Positions 36,201 to 49,779 are shown, numbered from the stretch's first letter. The stretch is 64,000 nt of DNA from Viscum album (GCA_963277665.1 OY728121.1:958184097-958248096), one strand, 5' to 3'. The notes: a model not told the origin generated them from the sequence alone. Translations and numbers: made by a program.

Positions 36201-37009
36201 GTTTTAGTTTTTTAAATTTGAATTTAACACTTTTCACTCTTCCTTAAATAAAATAATAATAAATGTCCTAATCTAATCCAAGTGGATAAAAATAGATCAT
36301 ATTTTATTCCTAAGGTTGATTCTGTTCTAAAAACACTTATCCAATAGAACTAGGACATGTGTTGGGGTAATTATAATATCATTTCACCTTTAATTATCCA
36401 ATATAATTTTATGTATTGTAAATAAAATTCAGAAGTAACTATTTAAAAAAAATATTTTCATCTTATTGAACAACATTTTACTTTCTATTATAGAATGTGT
36501 ATCTCGTATTTTTTAAATTTAGTGCATAGATGCAGTAAAATTATGTTTTATACAAATTTGGAAATGTTCCTAGAAGGCGGTTAAAAGGTGTTAAATAGTT
36601 CTATAAACTTTTATATATCTAATCTTATTATAAAATGACTCCAATGAATTAAATTGAACTTATATACATATTATATATCTATTTGGACTTAAAATATATT
36701 TATATAAAATAAAAAATTATCTAAATAAATTTTTTGATTTAAACATTATTATAGTGTTTTTCACTATTCATCAATAATTGTGTGTTTTCAGAAAAATACC
36801 GAAAATTCACCCTAAGATAATTTTGATATTCTGAATCAAAAAATTAATTCCATTTTGAACAATAAAATTTATGAAATTTCGAAAAGTTATTGTTACAATT
36901 CATAATGGCATGTTTGATTGGTCGTGGTGTGCAAGAACTCGATGTAGCGTACAACACAAGTAATTGTATTATCCAAAAAGAAACGTATCGTGGAAACTTG
37001 GGGGTTACA
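33275..37009 (-). repeat. 3' LTR of minus-strand Gypsy element
   Basis: On the minus strand it starts TGTAACCCC at 37009. It carries a TATA-like CTTATAAAA (35461-35469), the paired motif (34890-35135) and the U5 motif (33544-33569). Landmarks shared with the partner LTR include GCATTATTACATAACA, near its low end. Confidence 0.8.
34890..35135 (-). promoter_or_regulatory. Paired ~55-bp LTR motif (LTR 33275)
   Basis: Copies at 34890-34943 and 35079-35135, start-to-start 189 bp. As written on the plus strand: CGTGGAGACGGTAAGCCGTA and CGTGGGGACGGTAATCCGTA, each followed by CATAYRCA and a GTCATTC-like end. Both CpG-rich cores persist in AT-rich decayed DNA. Confidence 0.65.
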
Positions 37010-37236
37010 TTATACCTACTTCAAATAATTTTGTCCTTGAAATTTATAAAATATTACAACATAAAATTATTTGGGTTTTTTTTCATCATAAGTTCCTCAG
37101 GTTACCACGTTGCCTCTTCCATCTTATTGTTTTTCTATAGATCTTTTACCAGACGAGTCGTCTAGTTTCTCAACACTTTTTCTCTAGTTTTATGAATCCT
37201 GAAATTCTCTACACAATAAGAAAAATCAGGTTCAAG

Positions 37237-39620
37237 TTATATTTCTTTATAGGTTAGTACATGCGTTGGGTCAGGCATGTACTTTCTCAATAGTGGTATG
37301 TGGAACACATCATGAACTTTGGAGAGACCTAGAGTCATTTCCATATGGTATGCTATAACTCCAATTCCTTCTAGAATTTTGAATGGTACGATGTACCTGG
37401 GACATAATTTACCCTTCTTACCAAAATTTATAACACCCTTCAATTGATATACCTTCAAGAAAACATGATCTCCTATTTGGGATTCCAAATGCTTCCTTCG
37501 GTTAAAGGCATTGCACATTTTCCTACACCGAGCTACTTTGTTTTTGGTTTAGATAATCTCCACCTTTTCCATTTTTTCCTCAACATGTTCTGGGATAACA
37601 AGTTTTCATTCACCAACATCATCTCAACAAGTAGGTGTGCGACATATCTTTCCATATAAAACTTCATATGGTGCCACCTGAATACTTGAATGGAAGCTAT
37701 TGTTATTAGAAAATTATACCAGAGGTAAATACTGACAATACATACCTTGAAAGTCAGGTGAGAAATATCTCAACATGTCTTCTAAGGTTTGAATAGTCTT
37801 TTCTGATTTTCCATCTGTTTAATGGTTGTAGGCAGTGGTTAAATGATGTTTAGTATATAGGGATTTCTAAAGAATTTTCCACAATATTGATGTAAAACAG
37901 GGATCATGATCGAAAATAATAGATAGAGGTAAACCATGAAGTCTTACCACTTCATTAATATATAGTCTTTCTAAACGTTTAAGTGTTAAATCTTTAGTTA
38001 TAGAAAGAAAATGTTCTTACATTGTAAGATGATCAATAATGAACCATATTGCATCATTCCTCCTAGGAGTCTTTGGTAACCCCCTTGAAAAAATCCATTG
38101 TAATATCATCCCATTTCCACTCTGGTATAGGAAGAGGTTTCATTACTACTACAAGATGTTGTCTTACAACATTCACTTGTTGATTAACCATATCTCTTAA
38201 CACATAATCATCAATCTCTATCTTTATTTTTTCCAAATAAATGTGTTCCCTCAAATATCAAAACAATTTAGTGATACCAGAGTGTATAGAAAAATTTGAG
38301 CTATGAGAATCATCCAACTATTCAATTTTTAGATCAGGAATATTGGGAACACAAAGACTTTTCACAAATTTCAAAATTCCATCATCATAAATGAAGTCAA
38401 TCAATCTCTCATCATTCACAACATTAATTTTCAATTGAAAATCCTCATCATCAGTCTGAGAATATTTTATCCTTTCTAGTAATGATGGATTGGAAACCAT
38501 TTGAAAACATATCAATGTTTCACCATACATGATTATTCCCATATCCATCTTTACTAGATCTGTGTACATAGGATCTATTTCAACTATCATTTTCTTCAGA
38601 ACATCATGATCCTTTCTACTCAAAGAATCTGCTACAATATTTTCCTTCCCTATGTGGTTGTGTATACTTCCATCATAAACCTATAGTAGTTCAAGACATC
38701 GTATTTGCCTCAGGTTGAGTTCTTTCTGTGAGAAACTATATTTCAAAATCATGTGATCGATATATATCTCAGATTTTTTACCACAGAGATAGTTTCTCTA
38801 TATCTTCAATGAAATGATTACAACTTCTTACTCAAGATCATGAGTGGAATAGTTTTGTTCATTATTTTTTAGTTACCATGAAGCATAGGAAATAACTCTA
38901 TCAATATGAATAAGGACACAACCAAGTCCTTTTGTTGGATGCATCACCATAAAAAACTAACCCATAGGATAATAGATCAATATTACTTATTGGGATATGT
39001 ATATAATTTGCAACATGACTTTCTAACCATGTAAAGTTATCCTCATACTTTGCAACATTTTGATCCTCCTTTTTCCTTAGACCTAGAAATTTAATTTCTA
39101 TATTCGGTCGATGTTCACAAGGAAATTATTTTACTAAGAAAATATCAATAAACTCCCTGCATTAAATATTTGATAGTTCTTCATCCACGTTTGTGTTCTC
39201 AATTAATGACTACCATTGATCTACATCGATCATGAGGTGATAAAATATTATGAAACTTTTTTCCCTTTAGCTACTCCCCAAAGCATGAAACATTTTTTCT
39301 AAGGAACATATCCATTGTTTAGCTGCAAATTGATTTGTAGTCCCATTGAATGTTGGTGGTTGTTCCCTCATGAAGCAGTCTAACCTTGATCATCCACAAT
39401 GTGGATCGGGGTGGTCCATATGGGTAAGGTTATTGTTCATAACCTGAGTGAGTTGTCATAGTATGGTTATAAGATGTTCAACACTAGTTGCATCACTAGC
39501 TCCACTATAATTATCTTGAGTAGGTGGAAAATATCTACATGGATTATGTGCGCTGATACGGTTTACATTCCTTCTACTAGGATCCACTTCTAAACAATGA
39601 CATTCACTAGATAAGATTAT
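37237..39620 (-). pseudogene. gag-pol: Gag/RNase H/integrase relic with internal deletion
   Basis: Read from 39620 downward. Gag N-terminal part (RYFPPTQDN region, 39480-39600), FMREQPPTFNGTT (near 39370), then broken gag to about 38960 (NYIHIPIS...YGL, equal to residues before FFGGL in the young element). This runs directly into YGDASNK, the RNase H Asp motif (FSDASKK) near 38950. RNase H continues to LSRKD (38620). Integrase zinc-binding and linker follow at 38318-38623 and 38063-38254 (IPEWKWDDITMDF present), the D-D-E core is broken by stops around 37520-38050, and the C-terminal domain is at 37237-37518 (GDHVFLKV, KLCPRYIVPFKIL, KVHDVFHIPLLRKY). Gag knuckles, protease and reverse transcriptase are absent. 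Many stops and shifts; not functional. Confidence 0.85.
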
Positions 39621-39779
39621 GAGTCCCAATGTATAATTCCAAATATGTAAAATAGCTAACATAAATTGATCTATTTATGCATATAATCTCAAATCATAAA
39701 AAAAATGTATTTTAGGTTTTATTCACTCCAAAATCAATCATAATGGTTTGTAATGAAAATGTGAATTAACCTACGCATA

Positions 39780-39960
39780 TCTTCTGGGACTGTTGTAACA
39801 AATAGTGTAGCAATGCTCGTTGTCGAGCACAAGTTCTCGTTTGAGTTCACCTCAAAGTGTTGACATCTGGGTTTACCCATAGATACCTCTGTGCCAAAGA
39901 CGCCTCTACCTGCGCGTATCTAGATAGGGATGTATTTATTGGAAAATTCACAAAATCATT
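39780..39960 (-). other. Leader block of minus-strand Gypsy element
   Basis: Reverse complement aligns with 9711-9880: AATACATCCCTATCTAGATA against AATACATCCCTGTCTGGATA, then GCAGGTAGAGGCG in both. Supports common descent and marks the 5' side of the element. Confidence 0.75.
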
Positions 39961-40080
39961 ACATTACTAAAATTATTGGATGTTCTTCTATACTAATCCT
40001 TAATGTTTATAATAGAGCAATGTTCTCTAATCAGTTATTTTATAAATCTATCTTCCATTGGTTGTAATAAAATACCACTG

Positions 40081-43000
40081 AATCCAACTATAATTCCCTG
40101 AACCTAGTTACCCAAAGTCTTTGCATTATTACATAACACTGGCATGATCACAAGAGATCATGTCCAAAAAGACTGATTAGTTTAGTCTTATTGGATGTTC
40201 TAGATGCATACATATGTTATAAATTAAATTATGAAATGAAAAAACAACAACATTGTGTCCTCTTTGAACACACTCATATCCCATATCCTATCACTGCAGG
40301 TCAATCATAATATACTTTTCACATCCTAGAAAAAATAAAACATATGAAAGGGATGATCTCAAATGCTCAGTAAAGATAACAATATAGTAGAAACTGTCAT
40401 ATTTAAGCATATACATTTATGAAAATGTATAAGACAAAAACACAATCCTTTTAATATTAAACATCATAATAATATGGAAAATATAAATCAGGTAATTAAA
40501 TTTAATTATTCAAATGAATATTACACTAGTTGAATAATAACATGAAATATCCATAGAAAATTTTATAATAATAGAATACATAATGCCAGAAATCATAACA
40601 ACATAGTCAAGGTCATGTTCCAAGACTACAAATAATATTTTTTCAAGACCTTTTGCAAAGACACTAGTTTGACTCATGAGACCTACCGATGCATTGAGGG
40701 TCTATAGTGGTCCTCTCTCATCACATACTAAGTCAAATTCAATAATCATATAAAAAGAGTGATATATTATATAAACATTCGTATTAATATTAGCACAAGA
40801 AATTTAAATACATTAACCATAAACTATGAATGGTATAAAAATAGCACATCCATAGTAAAACATATCACAATCCATTCAGTATAATATGGAATATTGTATC
40901 ATAATAAATCAACATGAAACAAGTGTGAAAATCCAACAATGTAGGTGGACATTGATGAAATAAAAATTATTTGAGAGAAATATCTCTTTATATTTTGAAA
41001 TAATTTAATTTTCCTGAAATTAGAAAACATTTATTTAGAAAATATTCTTATAATTTTTAAGGCACGTTTAGATGGTGTTAAAATGGAGGAAAATAGCCGC
41101 ACCCTATATATAAGTTAAAAAAATTCTTTACATAATATGTCGGAAAGGTCATAAAGTACCTAGTTTGGAAAGAGACAGAAAGATTCTATTCAAAAAAATT
41201 TATAAAAAGTAAAAAAGGGTATAAATGACATTAAAACATAGTCTACTAAATTATAAAAAATGTTTTGAAATATAGTTTTATGAAACAGAGATATGGATGA
41301 TAAAAATGTCCCAGTAGATACTTACGTACAAACAACCTCTGATAATGAAGATATTTTAAAATTAACCCTTACCTTTTATTTTTTCATAGATAAGGGTATA
41401 TTAAACACTTATATAATGGTGAAATAATTTTTATTAAATTTTACAAGAACCACATAAATAAATATGATATCATATATGATCCTTTAATATTGATTTGTTA
41501 ATAATATTCCAACATTATCATTCTTTTGGGTGTTAACTGATTCGTTTTCATTTATATGTTTTTTTAAATAAGTCATGTTTATTATGGATAGGATGTATTT
41601 GATTCAATTCCAGAATGATATTAAGTTTTTAAAAATTATTTTTAATCATTAAATGAAAATTATTTTTGAATGGTTATGATGGGGAACGAAATCTCATCGC
41701 ATTGTAGAGATGGTAAGCCGTACGTACACATGGGTGACAATATCATTCTATTAGTAAGGAAATTGTATGTAATTTGATGTTATATTATATATAAAGAATG
41801 ATTATCAAGTTATATTTAGTTTTTAAATCAATTAGACTCATTATTATACCCATTAAAATAATTTAGTGTTGAATAACAAACTACACCATGATGTGGAGAC
41901 GTATGCCATACGTACACATGTGTAGTGACATTGTCATTCATAGGATGGATAGAATAATGAATATGGTTTTACCATGTTTATAATAATATCATAGTATGTA
42001 GAAGGTACCTGATTCATTATTTTGGCATAGAAACAACCAAGAAATAGGATGTGGGAGAAGAAAATAACTTGAAAGAGGTGATGAAATAATTATCTTTTAT
42101 TCAGGTGCTTCATTTTGATATGATCAAAAGGGATCTATAAGTTGGATTTCTGATCAAATTAAGGCCTCTAAGTTGAATTAAGAGTAGTTGGTAGGATATC
42201 TGTGTTCGGGTTGATCGAGCCAAATGGATTTGTAGGTCTGAAATTAAGAGAAGGTGAAATAACCTTTTATAAGAGTAGTGGGGTCACTTTAGGAAAGGCT
42301 TAAAATATTAGTTTATTATAATTTTTTTTTTCAGTTTCATTGGATCCAAATGGATTTATTTAAATAATAAAGTAAGATATGGGTATAAATACTCTTATCC
42401 AATATGTTTTAGACTAGTTTAAATCACCATATTAACATTATCTTTTAGATTTAACTATTAGTTTAATAGTTTAACTCTTACCATGTCTTCATGTTTTTTT
42501 ATATTAAATAGTTAATGAAATTACTATAAAATGCCAAGAGAACATAAATATATTCATTAATGACATTTATAATCTTATTTAAATCCTTTTTCCAAATCAT
42601 ATATTTTTAGGAATATTATATCATTTAATAAAATAGTATTTGTTTTAAAAACACATTTATGTCAATTTTGACATTATATAGTAATTTATTTTTTTAAAGT
42701 CATAATGACTTTATTAATTATAAAAAATTTAATTGAATCAACCCTAACATGTAATATTAATCTAGATGATTTCTATAATGCATCAAAAGTCTCAATTTAC
42801 ATTTATTTTAATATTTCTAATATAAATTATTTTAATATTTAATTAATAAGATAATTATTGCATCATTGTTGTGTCATAAAGAAATTTAATTATTTAATGT
42901 ATAAAAACTATAAATAAAATACCATGATTTAGGAAATCTTTAAATATTTCTAATAAATTTTTATAGTCAATTTTACCTTTTGTACAACCCTATAATAAAA

Positions 43001-43813
43001 ATGTTTTTGTTATTAAAATTTGAATTTAACACTTTTAACTCTTATTTAAATAAATTAATAATAAATTCCCTAATATAATCCAAGTGGATGAAAAAGGATC
43101 ATAATTTATTCCAAAAGTAGATTTTGGTCTGAAAACCCTTATCCAATAGAATTATGACATTATTTTGGGTGAATTATAATATCATTTTTAACTTTAATTA
43201 CCATATTTACTTTTAACCGTGGTAAATAAAATACAAAACTTATTATTCACCTAAAATTATTTTCATCCATTTAAACCAAATTTTAATTACTAATATCATT
43301 CGGGTCTTTCAGATTTTTGGAATTCAATTCACAAAAGCTTTAAAATTATGTTTTATGCAAATTTGGAAGTGTTCCTTGAAGGTGTCTAAAAGGAGTGAAA
43401 TAGTTCAATAATATTTTATATATCCAATGTAATTTTAAAGTGACACTAAGGAATTACATTTAACATAACATAAATATTATGTATCTATTTCAACATAAAA
43501 TAAATTTTAATAAAATAGATAATTATTTAAATAAAAAGTCGATTTTAAACAATAACATAGTGTTTTTAACTAATAAAAAAAATTAATTTTTTCAGAGAAA
43601 TACAACAAAATCACCCTGAAATAATTTTTATATTAAGAAGTCAAAAATGAAGTCCATTTTGAAAAATAAATTTTTTTTAATTTTAAAAAGTGTGTATTAC
43701 TATTCTTAAGGGCTAGTTTGATTGGTCATGGTGGGCTAAAACTCGAAGTTGTGTACAATACAAGCTATTGTATTATTCAAAGTGAAACATAGTATGGAAT
43801 ATTGGGGTGTTTA
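40081..43813 (-). repeat. 5' LTR of minus-strand Gypsy element
   Basis: Partner of 33275-37009. TATA-like CTTATAAAA at 42265-42273 (minus), paired motif 41693-41939, U5 motif 40350-40375. A degenerate primer site (TGGTAT, minus strand) is at 40072-40077. The outer end reads TAAACACCCC instead of TGTAACCCC, showing decay. Confidence 0.78.
41693..41939 (-). promoter_or_regulatory. Paired ~55-bp LTR motif (LTR 40081)
   Basis: Copies at 41693-41748 (GTAGAGATGGTAAGCCGTAC) and 41882-41939 (GTGGAGACGTATGCCATACG), start-to-start 189 bp, each ending in a TCATTC word. Confidence 0.6.
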
Positions 43814-45848
43814 AATAATTAATATTAAGTAAAATTATCAACTTAAATTTTAGACAATATGAATAGTAACTATGATAAATATTTTTCTATTCAATAATTG
43901 AGAAAAAGATAAAATCAGGTTAAAAATATGGGGAAATGCTTAAAATCTCTCTAACACTCAACTTTAATAAATTTTATGAGTTTTTTAAAATAAATAAATA
44001 ATAAATGAGTTAAATATTGTATTATATAAAATTATTTTTATGTTTTCAAACCACGCTATGCCTTTTGAGAAGATAAATTTTATATTATTCAATTTGAAAA
44101 AATATTTGTGGGTCCATGCATTTAATGTTATGGTTGGAAGATTGCATTTCTATTTTCCTTTCTCAAAATGTCAAGAAACCTTCATTTTCTTATTATTTTG
44201 TAAAATAATTCATTGAAATTAACTTATTAATTATTTTCAATTTAAAATGATTTTTACATTGAAATCATCTATTTTCCTAAAAACAATATTTCATGCATTC
44301 AGTTTTCTTATATTAAAAGAAATTTCTGAAAATTATAGAAAAGTATTTTTAAAAAATAGATTCCAAATATTTAATCAAATATTTAATTTTATTTTATAAT
44401 TACCAATTTATTTGTGGTCATATAATTATGTTATCATGGTAAAATGTTATGTTTTAAATTTAATGTTATAATATCTTAATGTAATTTAACAAGGAGATAA
44501 ATACTAAAATGTATCAAAATAATTCACAAATATGTTTTTTTTTATTTTTTTAGATCCTATAAAATATTATATATGCATTTGGTGTTACTTTCTTCCACAT
44601 TTCATGGTTAAAATTTATATATTTATATTTATATATATATTATTTAATATTTTGAGAAATTCTACGGGTATACTTTCCCTCCCAAATAAAATAGAACTGG
44701 AAATCCTCTTTTATTACAAAAATTTTGGTAGTTATAAATCATAAAATCCCTAAAATAAAAAAAATCATATATTCTTTACCCACATCTCATAGATTCTTTT
44801 ATTTCCAAAATACCAACCTTTTATTTTTTAAGGTATATGGGAAAATAGGTTCTCCAGTGAAGATGTGAAACGAATAAGCGAATACTTTTGATTTAATTTA
44901 TTCTTATATATCCTATAATTTTGTTTTAACACTACTAAAATAATTAATTAAGTTTCTTAGATATAATAATATGTTAATATGATTATGATAAAACCATATT
45001 ATGTATATTTTATATTCTACAGAATGTGAAAATATCACTTGTCTGTACGTATTGATCACCGTCTCCATGTAGTAGTGTAATTCATTATTTGTGAACATTT
45101 TAATTTGATGGTTATAAATATGGAAATAATTAATATATATATAATATTTACTAAATAATTATGGTTTAGGGAATGTAATATATAATTTATAATCTTTCCC
45201 TGACAATGGTAAAAAATTATAGTGATGCTTGTATGTACATGTGGACTACCACCTCCATGAAGTGATGTGATTCATTTTTGAGGCTCTAATTTAATAGATG
45301 ATTAAAAATACGTATATAATAAATATGTATTATATTTATTTAATTATTAATATTCTATATATGAAGTAAGAAATAAAAATATTCATGGATAAAAACCATC
45401 GAAGAAAAAATTACATGAATAAGGAAGCAGTTATCAGCTAAAAACTGATTTTAATTATTAATTTTAAATAAATAGGTGAAAGAATGGTATAAATAAATCA
45501 TATATAGTATTATATAAATTAGTATGGGATTTAAATATATTTATAATTAATATATATTTATTAGATATCTGGTTCAAACACATATATAGAAATTCAAATT
45601 TTATGTAAGGGTTTCTCATCTCACTTTCTCATCGTTGAGACGTGTTCCACATTCACCACTTATTGGTTTAATGTGGTATATATGATACCCCTTTAATATG
45701 ATATATCATGATTTAACTTATATTCATGTTATTTAACATTTCCTTTTTTGTTATTTATTTATAGAGGGTTATGTTTCAAATGTATCCAATGTGGTAACGG
45801 TTTATTTCACAATATAATCCTTAATCAAAATTGTTTATTTTTATGTTT
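43814..45848 (+). repeat. 3' LTR of gag-only element, right part
   Basis: Resumes the LTR interrupted at 33270: AATAATTAATATTAAGTAAA against 27050-27100, later TAAGGGTTTCTCATCTCACTT against 28837 (TAAGGGTTTCTAATCTTACTT), then GGTTTATTTCACAATATAAT against 29020. Homology stops at 45848, equivalent to about 29069, where the LINE starts. The remaining 1.4 kb of LTR was not found beyond the LINE. Confidence 0.65.
45031..45273 (+). promoter_or_regulatory. Paired ~55-bp LTR motif (LTR 43814)
   Basis: Copies at 45031-45083 (CACCGTCTCCATGTAGTAGT) and 45218-45273 (ACCACCTCCATGAAGTGATG), start-to-start 187 bp, opposite in orientation to the minus-strand LTR copies, as expected. Confidence 0.6.
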
Positions 45849-45870
45849 ATATTTATGGAAGGGAAGGAGT

Positions 45871-46900
45871 ATGGATCAAGTGGAACCGGGTGAAAAACCT
45901 AAGCCTGATGACGAAGATGATTCCTCGAATCCCTCCATGGGGACACACGCATATCATGCTAGTGATGAGAGGACCTGTGTTCAGCCGATCAATCACATGG
46001 AGAAGTTATCAATTGCAAAGAAGGGTGAGGCTGTCAAGGTGGTCTCACCGAAGGAACCTGCGGGGATTAGGAGAAATTTTGTGGAAGTGGTTATCAATAC
46101 AGCAGGACCATCCCTCTTAGACTTCGAATCACCCCCACCTAGGAGAGTGATAAGGAAGGGGAGGATTTCCCATGTATTGGCTAATCATGAAGTGGTTGAG
46201 GAATGGGTAAATCACTATCGGTATTCAATTATCACGAGAGTCATTATTCTGAAGGGTGAGAATCTGTGGAAATTTCAGGATCTGACTAAGAGGTTTGCAG
46301 AGGTTTGGGGTTTTTAAGAACGGAGAATGATTGAGATGGGAAGTAGATATTACCATGTGGTCTTCGGCACGGATCAAGGCAAGCAGAAAGCATGGAGCAA
46401 GGGAATGGTCTCCTTGAACCCTGGTTTTCGGAATGTGAAGGAATGAGATCAGAACATTGATCCCATGAATCTCCGGAGCACTCAAACTCAATTATGGATC
46501 ATAATTTATAAGATCAATTGGTTGTATTGGCACCGAAGGTTCCTCTGGGACATTGCTTTCTCTGTAGGAAATCCCATTCGCATGGACCAACAGATAGATA
46601 ATCCGCGGCTTGGACACTATATGAGAATCTTGTTGGATGTTGACATGTCGAGTACACTGGTTGTGGAGGTAGTTCCCACAACAAGGGATGATAGCATGAA
46701 GCATGATATTTTTTATTAGAGGAAACCAAAGTTCTATATGAGCTGCTTATTTTTCAAGAATATGATGTTTGAGTGTAAACGGGACAAGGAATGCAATGTT
46801 TGTATGCTGAAGGGCCATGATAAGAGTATGTGGAGAAGAAGGAAGGGGAAGGAGAAAAATTCTCTAGAGCCCCTTGAGATCATGGGATATGGCCATGGAA
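45871..46900 (+). pseudogene. LINE ORF1 relic (DUF4283 / zf-CCHC_4 type)
   Basis: Starts at ATG 45871 (MDQVEPGEKPK). The N-terminal part (to 46316, TAA) is acidic and then carries the GENLWKFQDLTKRFAEVWG stretch typical of DUF4283 in plant LINE ORF1. After stops, NWLYWHRRFLWDIAFSVGNP then MDQQIDNPRLGHYMRILLDV (46530-46650) continue that region. A decayed knuckle (CLFFKNMMFEC) lies at 46743-46776. The protein would bind LINE RNA. At least two stops and a shift break it. Confidence 0.7.
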
Positions 46901-47899
46901 TTGGTCATTAGTAGCAGGAAGCTCTGAATGTGGGGGGATCTTCGTCTGCTGCGAGGGAGAATGATCTTCCTTTCCATGTGGCACAAGTTGGATCTGCATT
47001 TGTTGAGGAGGGCAGGGATGAGGAGAATCAGATGGCACATCCTCCATGTAGTGGTCATGTGGTGGTTGGGCTAGTTGCCTTACCTCAGTGTGACACTGCA
47101 GAGATGGGTACAACAAACGGTAGGGGGATGAATCACTTATTCTAGCAAAATCTGAAGGAATTGGCAGAGGTTCAGATTGCCACCCAGCTTCTAACCCAGG
47201 AGGGAGCTTCATCCAAATTTCCCCCTCCAAGGCTACTCGAAGAAGGTTTACGGTTGGCAGTGACCCCCCTCTCAAATATGAGAATAATTTCATGCCCCTG
47301 AGTGGATGTTTATGGGCTAATGAGGTGGATAGAGATCATCTTAATAAATCCGATATGCCCATTTCAGGGGGTGACATTGCTGCCTCCAGTGGTGGGTCGG
47401 ATGGGCGGCTGGTTGATGACAATGGTGGAAGGATTACTGAATACACAGCCTACCCCTAAGTGAATATTGTTTCATCCAGTGGTTGTGGCAGTGATGAACT
47501 GATTGGGCCAGTGAATGATGGCATCAATGACAAGCTGGTGAAGGGGAACAAAGGTGCAGATCGGGATTTAGTTTGTCTAGGTTTGGAGCAGACTGCTACT
47601 GCTATCCCACCGATGAAAGGGGACAGTGGGTCATGCCAGGTGACCATGGACACTCATAACATTTCTCCCTCTGGACAGAAGCAAGGGAAGTTGGTCAGGG
47701 GATGAAAGGGAAGAAACAGATATCACTGGAAAGAAAAGGGTGGCCTCTAACAAGAGGCATGGACAGTAATGAATGATGATCTTTTACTGAAATTGTAAAG
47801 GGCTGGGAAACTCCCACACGGTCAGGGCCCATTGACATTATCTTATGACCTAAAAACTGATGTTTGTTATCTTTATTGAGCCAAAATTCCACTTTCAAA
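46901..47899. other. LINE spacer / variable region
   Basis: Between ORF1 and the endonuclease. Partly open in several frames (for example 47460-47705 plus, with hydrophilic, low-homology sequence), as expected for the poorly conserved C-terminal part of ORF1. No domain seen. Confidence 0.4.
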
Positions 47900-49600
47900 A
47901 CTAGAAAGGATTCAAATGGGACTCTCTAGGATACATATTTGTCTCTAATAATCAACACACATCTCACATAGACAACATATGGGTGCAAAGGCCTAATGAA
48001 ATTAAGATCACTTCCTATGCTAATGGGACTCAAAGTGTCCTTGTTAACTATACCATTGTTGGGCATGATTTATCAGTCTCCTTTGTTTATGCCTCCAACT
48101 CTTAACTTAGGAGGAGGGAATTATGGGAGGAACTCAAAGAAACCTCTAGGAGGATGGAGAAAAAAGGGATGCTTATTGGTGACTTCAATACAGTGATGAA
48201 GCCTGAGGAGAAAATTGGAACAAATTTCAATAGGGTTGCTACAGCTGAATTTTATAAATGCATTGTCTATTGCAATCTGGAACAAGTTCTCATAGCTGGT
48301 TCAGATTTAACATGGTGCAGATACACGTGGGAGGAGAATCAAGCAAGTAAGCTTGATAGATGCTTCGTCTGTATTGATGATCATGCTACGGCTCATGGAG
48401 TTTCTGTATTCACGCCTCCTAGGCCTCATTCTGACCACAATCCGATGGTTATTGATGTCAATACCTAGATCAGAAGGTCAACCCCTATTCCCTTTTGATT
48501 AAACAATGGATGGATTGTGACTCCAGGATGTATTGAGATTGACTTGGAGGCATGGAATTATGAATTCATTGGGAGTCCTCCCCTGAGACTTGTTATGAAG
48601 CTCAAACACATTAAGGGGCTACCAAGGGAATGGAGTAAGAAATATTTTTCAAAAATTGATGAGGATATCAGGAAGTCAGAGGAGGAGCTGGCCAGGATTC
48701 AAATTTTTCACAATCAACATCCTAGCTTATCTAGAGAGGAAATAACGGCCTATAATAGACTTGAAGATCTTCTCATGGTAAAGGAAATATTGGTTAGAAA
48801 TCAACTAAATGTAAAATGGTTAACAGATGGGGACAAGAACTCCACTCTCTTTAACATGTTACATAAGGAAAAGAGGGTGTGTGCCAGGAATAGAGTGGTC
48901 AACATCGATGGGCACCTCTACAATGAAGAAAATGAGATTTCCCTGGCTGTTGTTGAACACTTCAAGGGAATATATTCTGATAACTGGCAGTCCAAAATTC
49001 ACTGCATGGTCGATAACATCAGTCCTTGTATTGATGATCACTCGAATCAGCTTCTACTTTCTCCCCAATGCAAAGAGGAGATCAAATATGATCTTATATC
49101 TCTCAATCTCATGTGTGCCCCAGGTCCTAATGGATTCACAATTACATTTTTCATGTTTTATTGTGACATCATGCAGAATGATATTGTGCAGGGAATTAAG
49201 GATTTCTTCTCGCACTCATATATGCCCCATGAAATGAATTCCTATTTCATTGCTCTTATCCCTAGGAAACTGAATGCTCTTGACATCAATGATTTCAGAC
49301 CGGTTGCACTTCGGAACACCGTAACCAAACTTATCAGCAGGGTTTTGATGAACATGATGACTGGGTTTGTTAATGGCATAATCACTTCTAATCTATTTTG
49401 ATTTTTCCCTAGGAGGAGCATCCAAAATTGCCTCTTTATGGCCTCTGAGAGTGTCAGTATAATAGTTAACCAATGTTCTAATGTGATACACTGGGTGAAC
49501 ATAGGGATCCCATGGTATATTTACCGATGTAGAAGCTGTAACAACATGTGTACAAGGATATCTTAATTCTATAATGCTGATGATATCATTTTACCTATTA
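47900..49600 (+). pseudogene. LINE ORF2 relic: endonuclease and reverse transcriptase
   Basis: Endonuclease (exonuclease-endonuclease-phosphatase fold): SHIDNIWVQRP (about 47955), FVYASNS (48083), then GDFNTVM (48178), SKLDR (48342) and SDHNPM (48430), matching the catalytic and core motifs of apurinic-type LINE endonucleases. Its N-terminal part is lost. After a stop, a linker and the reverse transcriptase N-terminal region are open at 48517-49401: VKWLTDGDKNSTLFN, CAPGPNGFT, YFIALIPRK and INDFRPVALRN. Decayed frame continues (FFPRRSIQ near 49403); then about 150 residues appear deleted before a possible catalytic ADD (Asp codons 49579-49584). The enzyme would nick target DNA and copy the LINE RNA; this copy cannot. 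Confidence 0.8.
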
Positions 49601-49779
49601 ACCCACAAGACCACAAGCACTCGGCCACTGGTAAATGTATCCTGATCATAGCACTCTCTTTGTTAAGAGCTCTTATTTTCCCTATAAAAGGTTAGAACAC
49701 TCCATATTGAAGCATCATTCAATGTCTTATCAAGGTCACATTAGAAATTCTGAGTAAAACACATTCTATTTTCCATCCT

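Larger units (their letters stand above)
33271..43813 (-). mobile_element. Older Ty3/Gypsy chromovirus on minus strand, internally deleted
   Basis: Two 3.7 kb LTRs in the same orientation (33275-37009 and 40081-43813) enclose a 3.07 kb body with gag, RNase H and integrase relics on the minus strand. The outer flanks (…33270 and 43814…) join into one LTR homologous to 26334-30455, so this is a nested insertion. A clean target duplication cannot be fixed; the ends are good to about 10 bp. The LTR pair is much more diverged than that of the young element, so the insertion is old. Confidence 0.8.
45849..49650 (+). mobile_element. L1-type LINE, decayed and 3'-truncated
   Basis: Begins where LTR homology ends, with only 22 bp before the first ATG. 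Two relic frames follow in the usual order, ORF1 then endonuclease-reverse transcriptase. The 3' end, tail and target duplication are missing: minus-strand MULE sequence begins by about 49780. G+C content is higher than in the surroundings, which suggests it is younger than the LTR it entered. Confidence 0.75.

Noticed and set aside
36890..37165. 91-codon plus-strand frame across the LTR edge
   Set aside because: Spans the boundary of the minus-strand LTR and its body, and has hydrophobic AT-rich composition; chance frame.
44532..45098. Short frames on both strands between 44532 and 45098
   Set aside because: Located in a decayed LTR; codon composition follows the AT bias.
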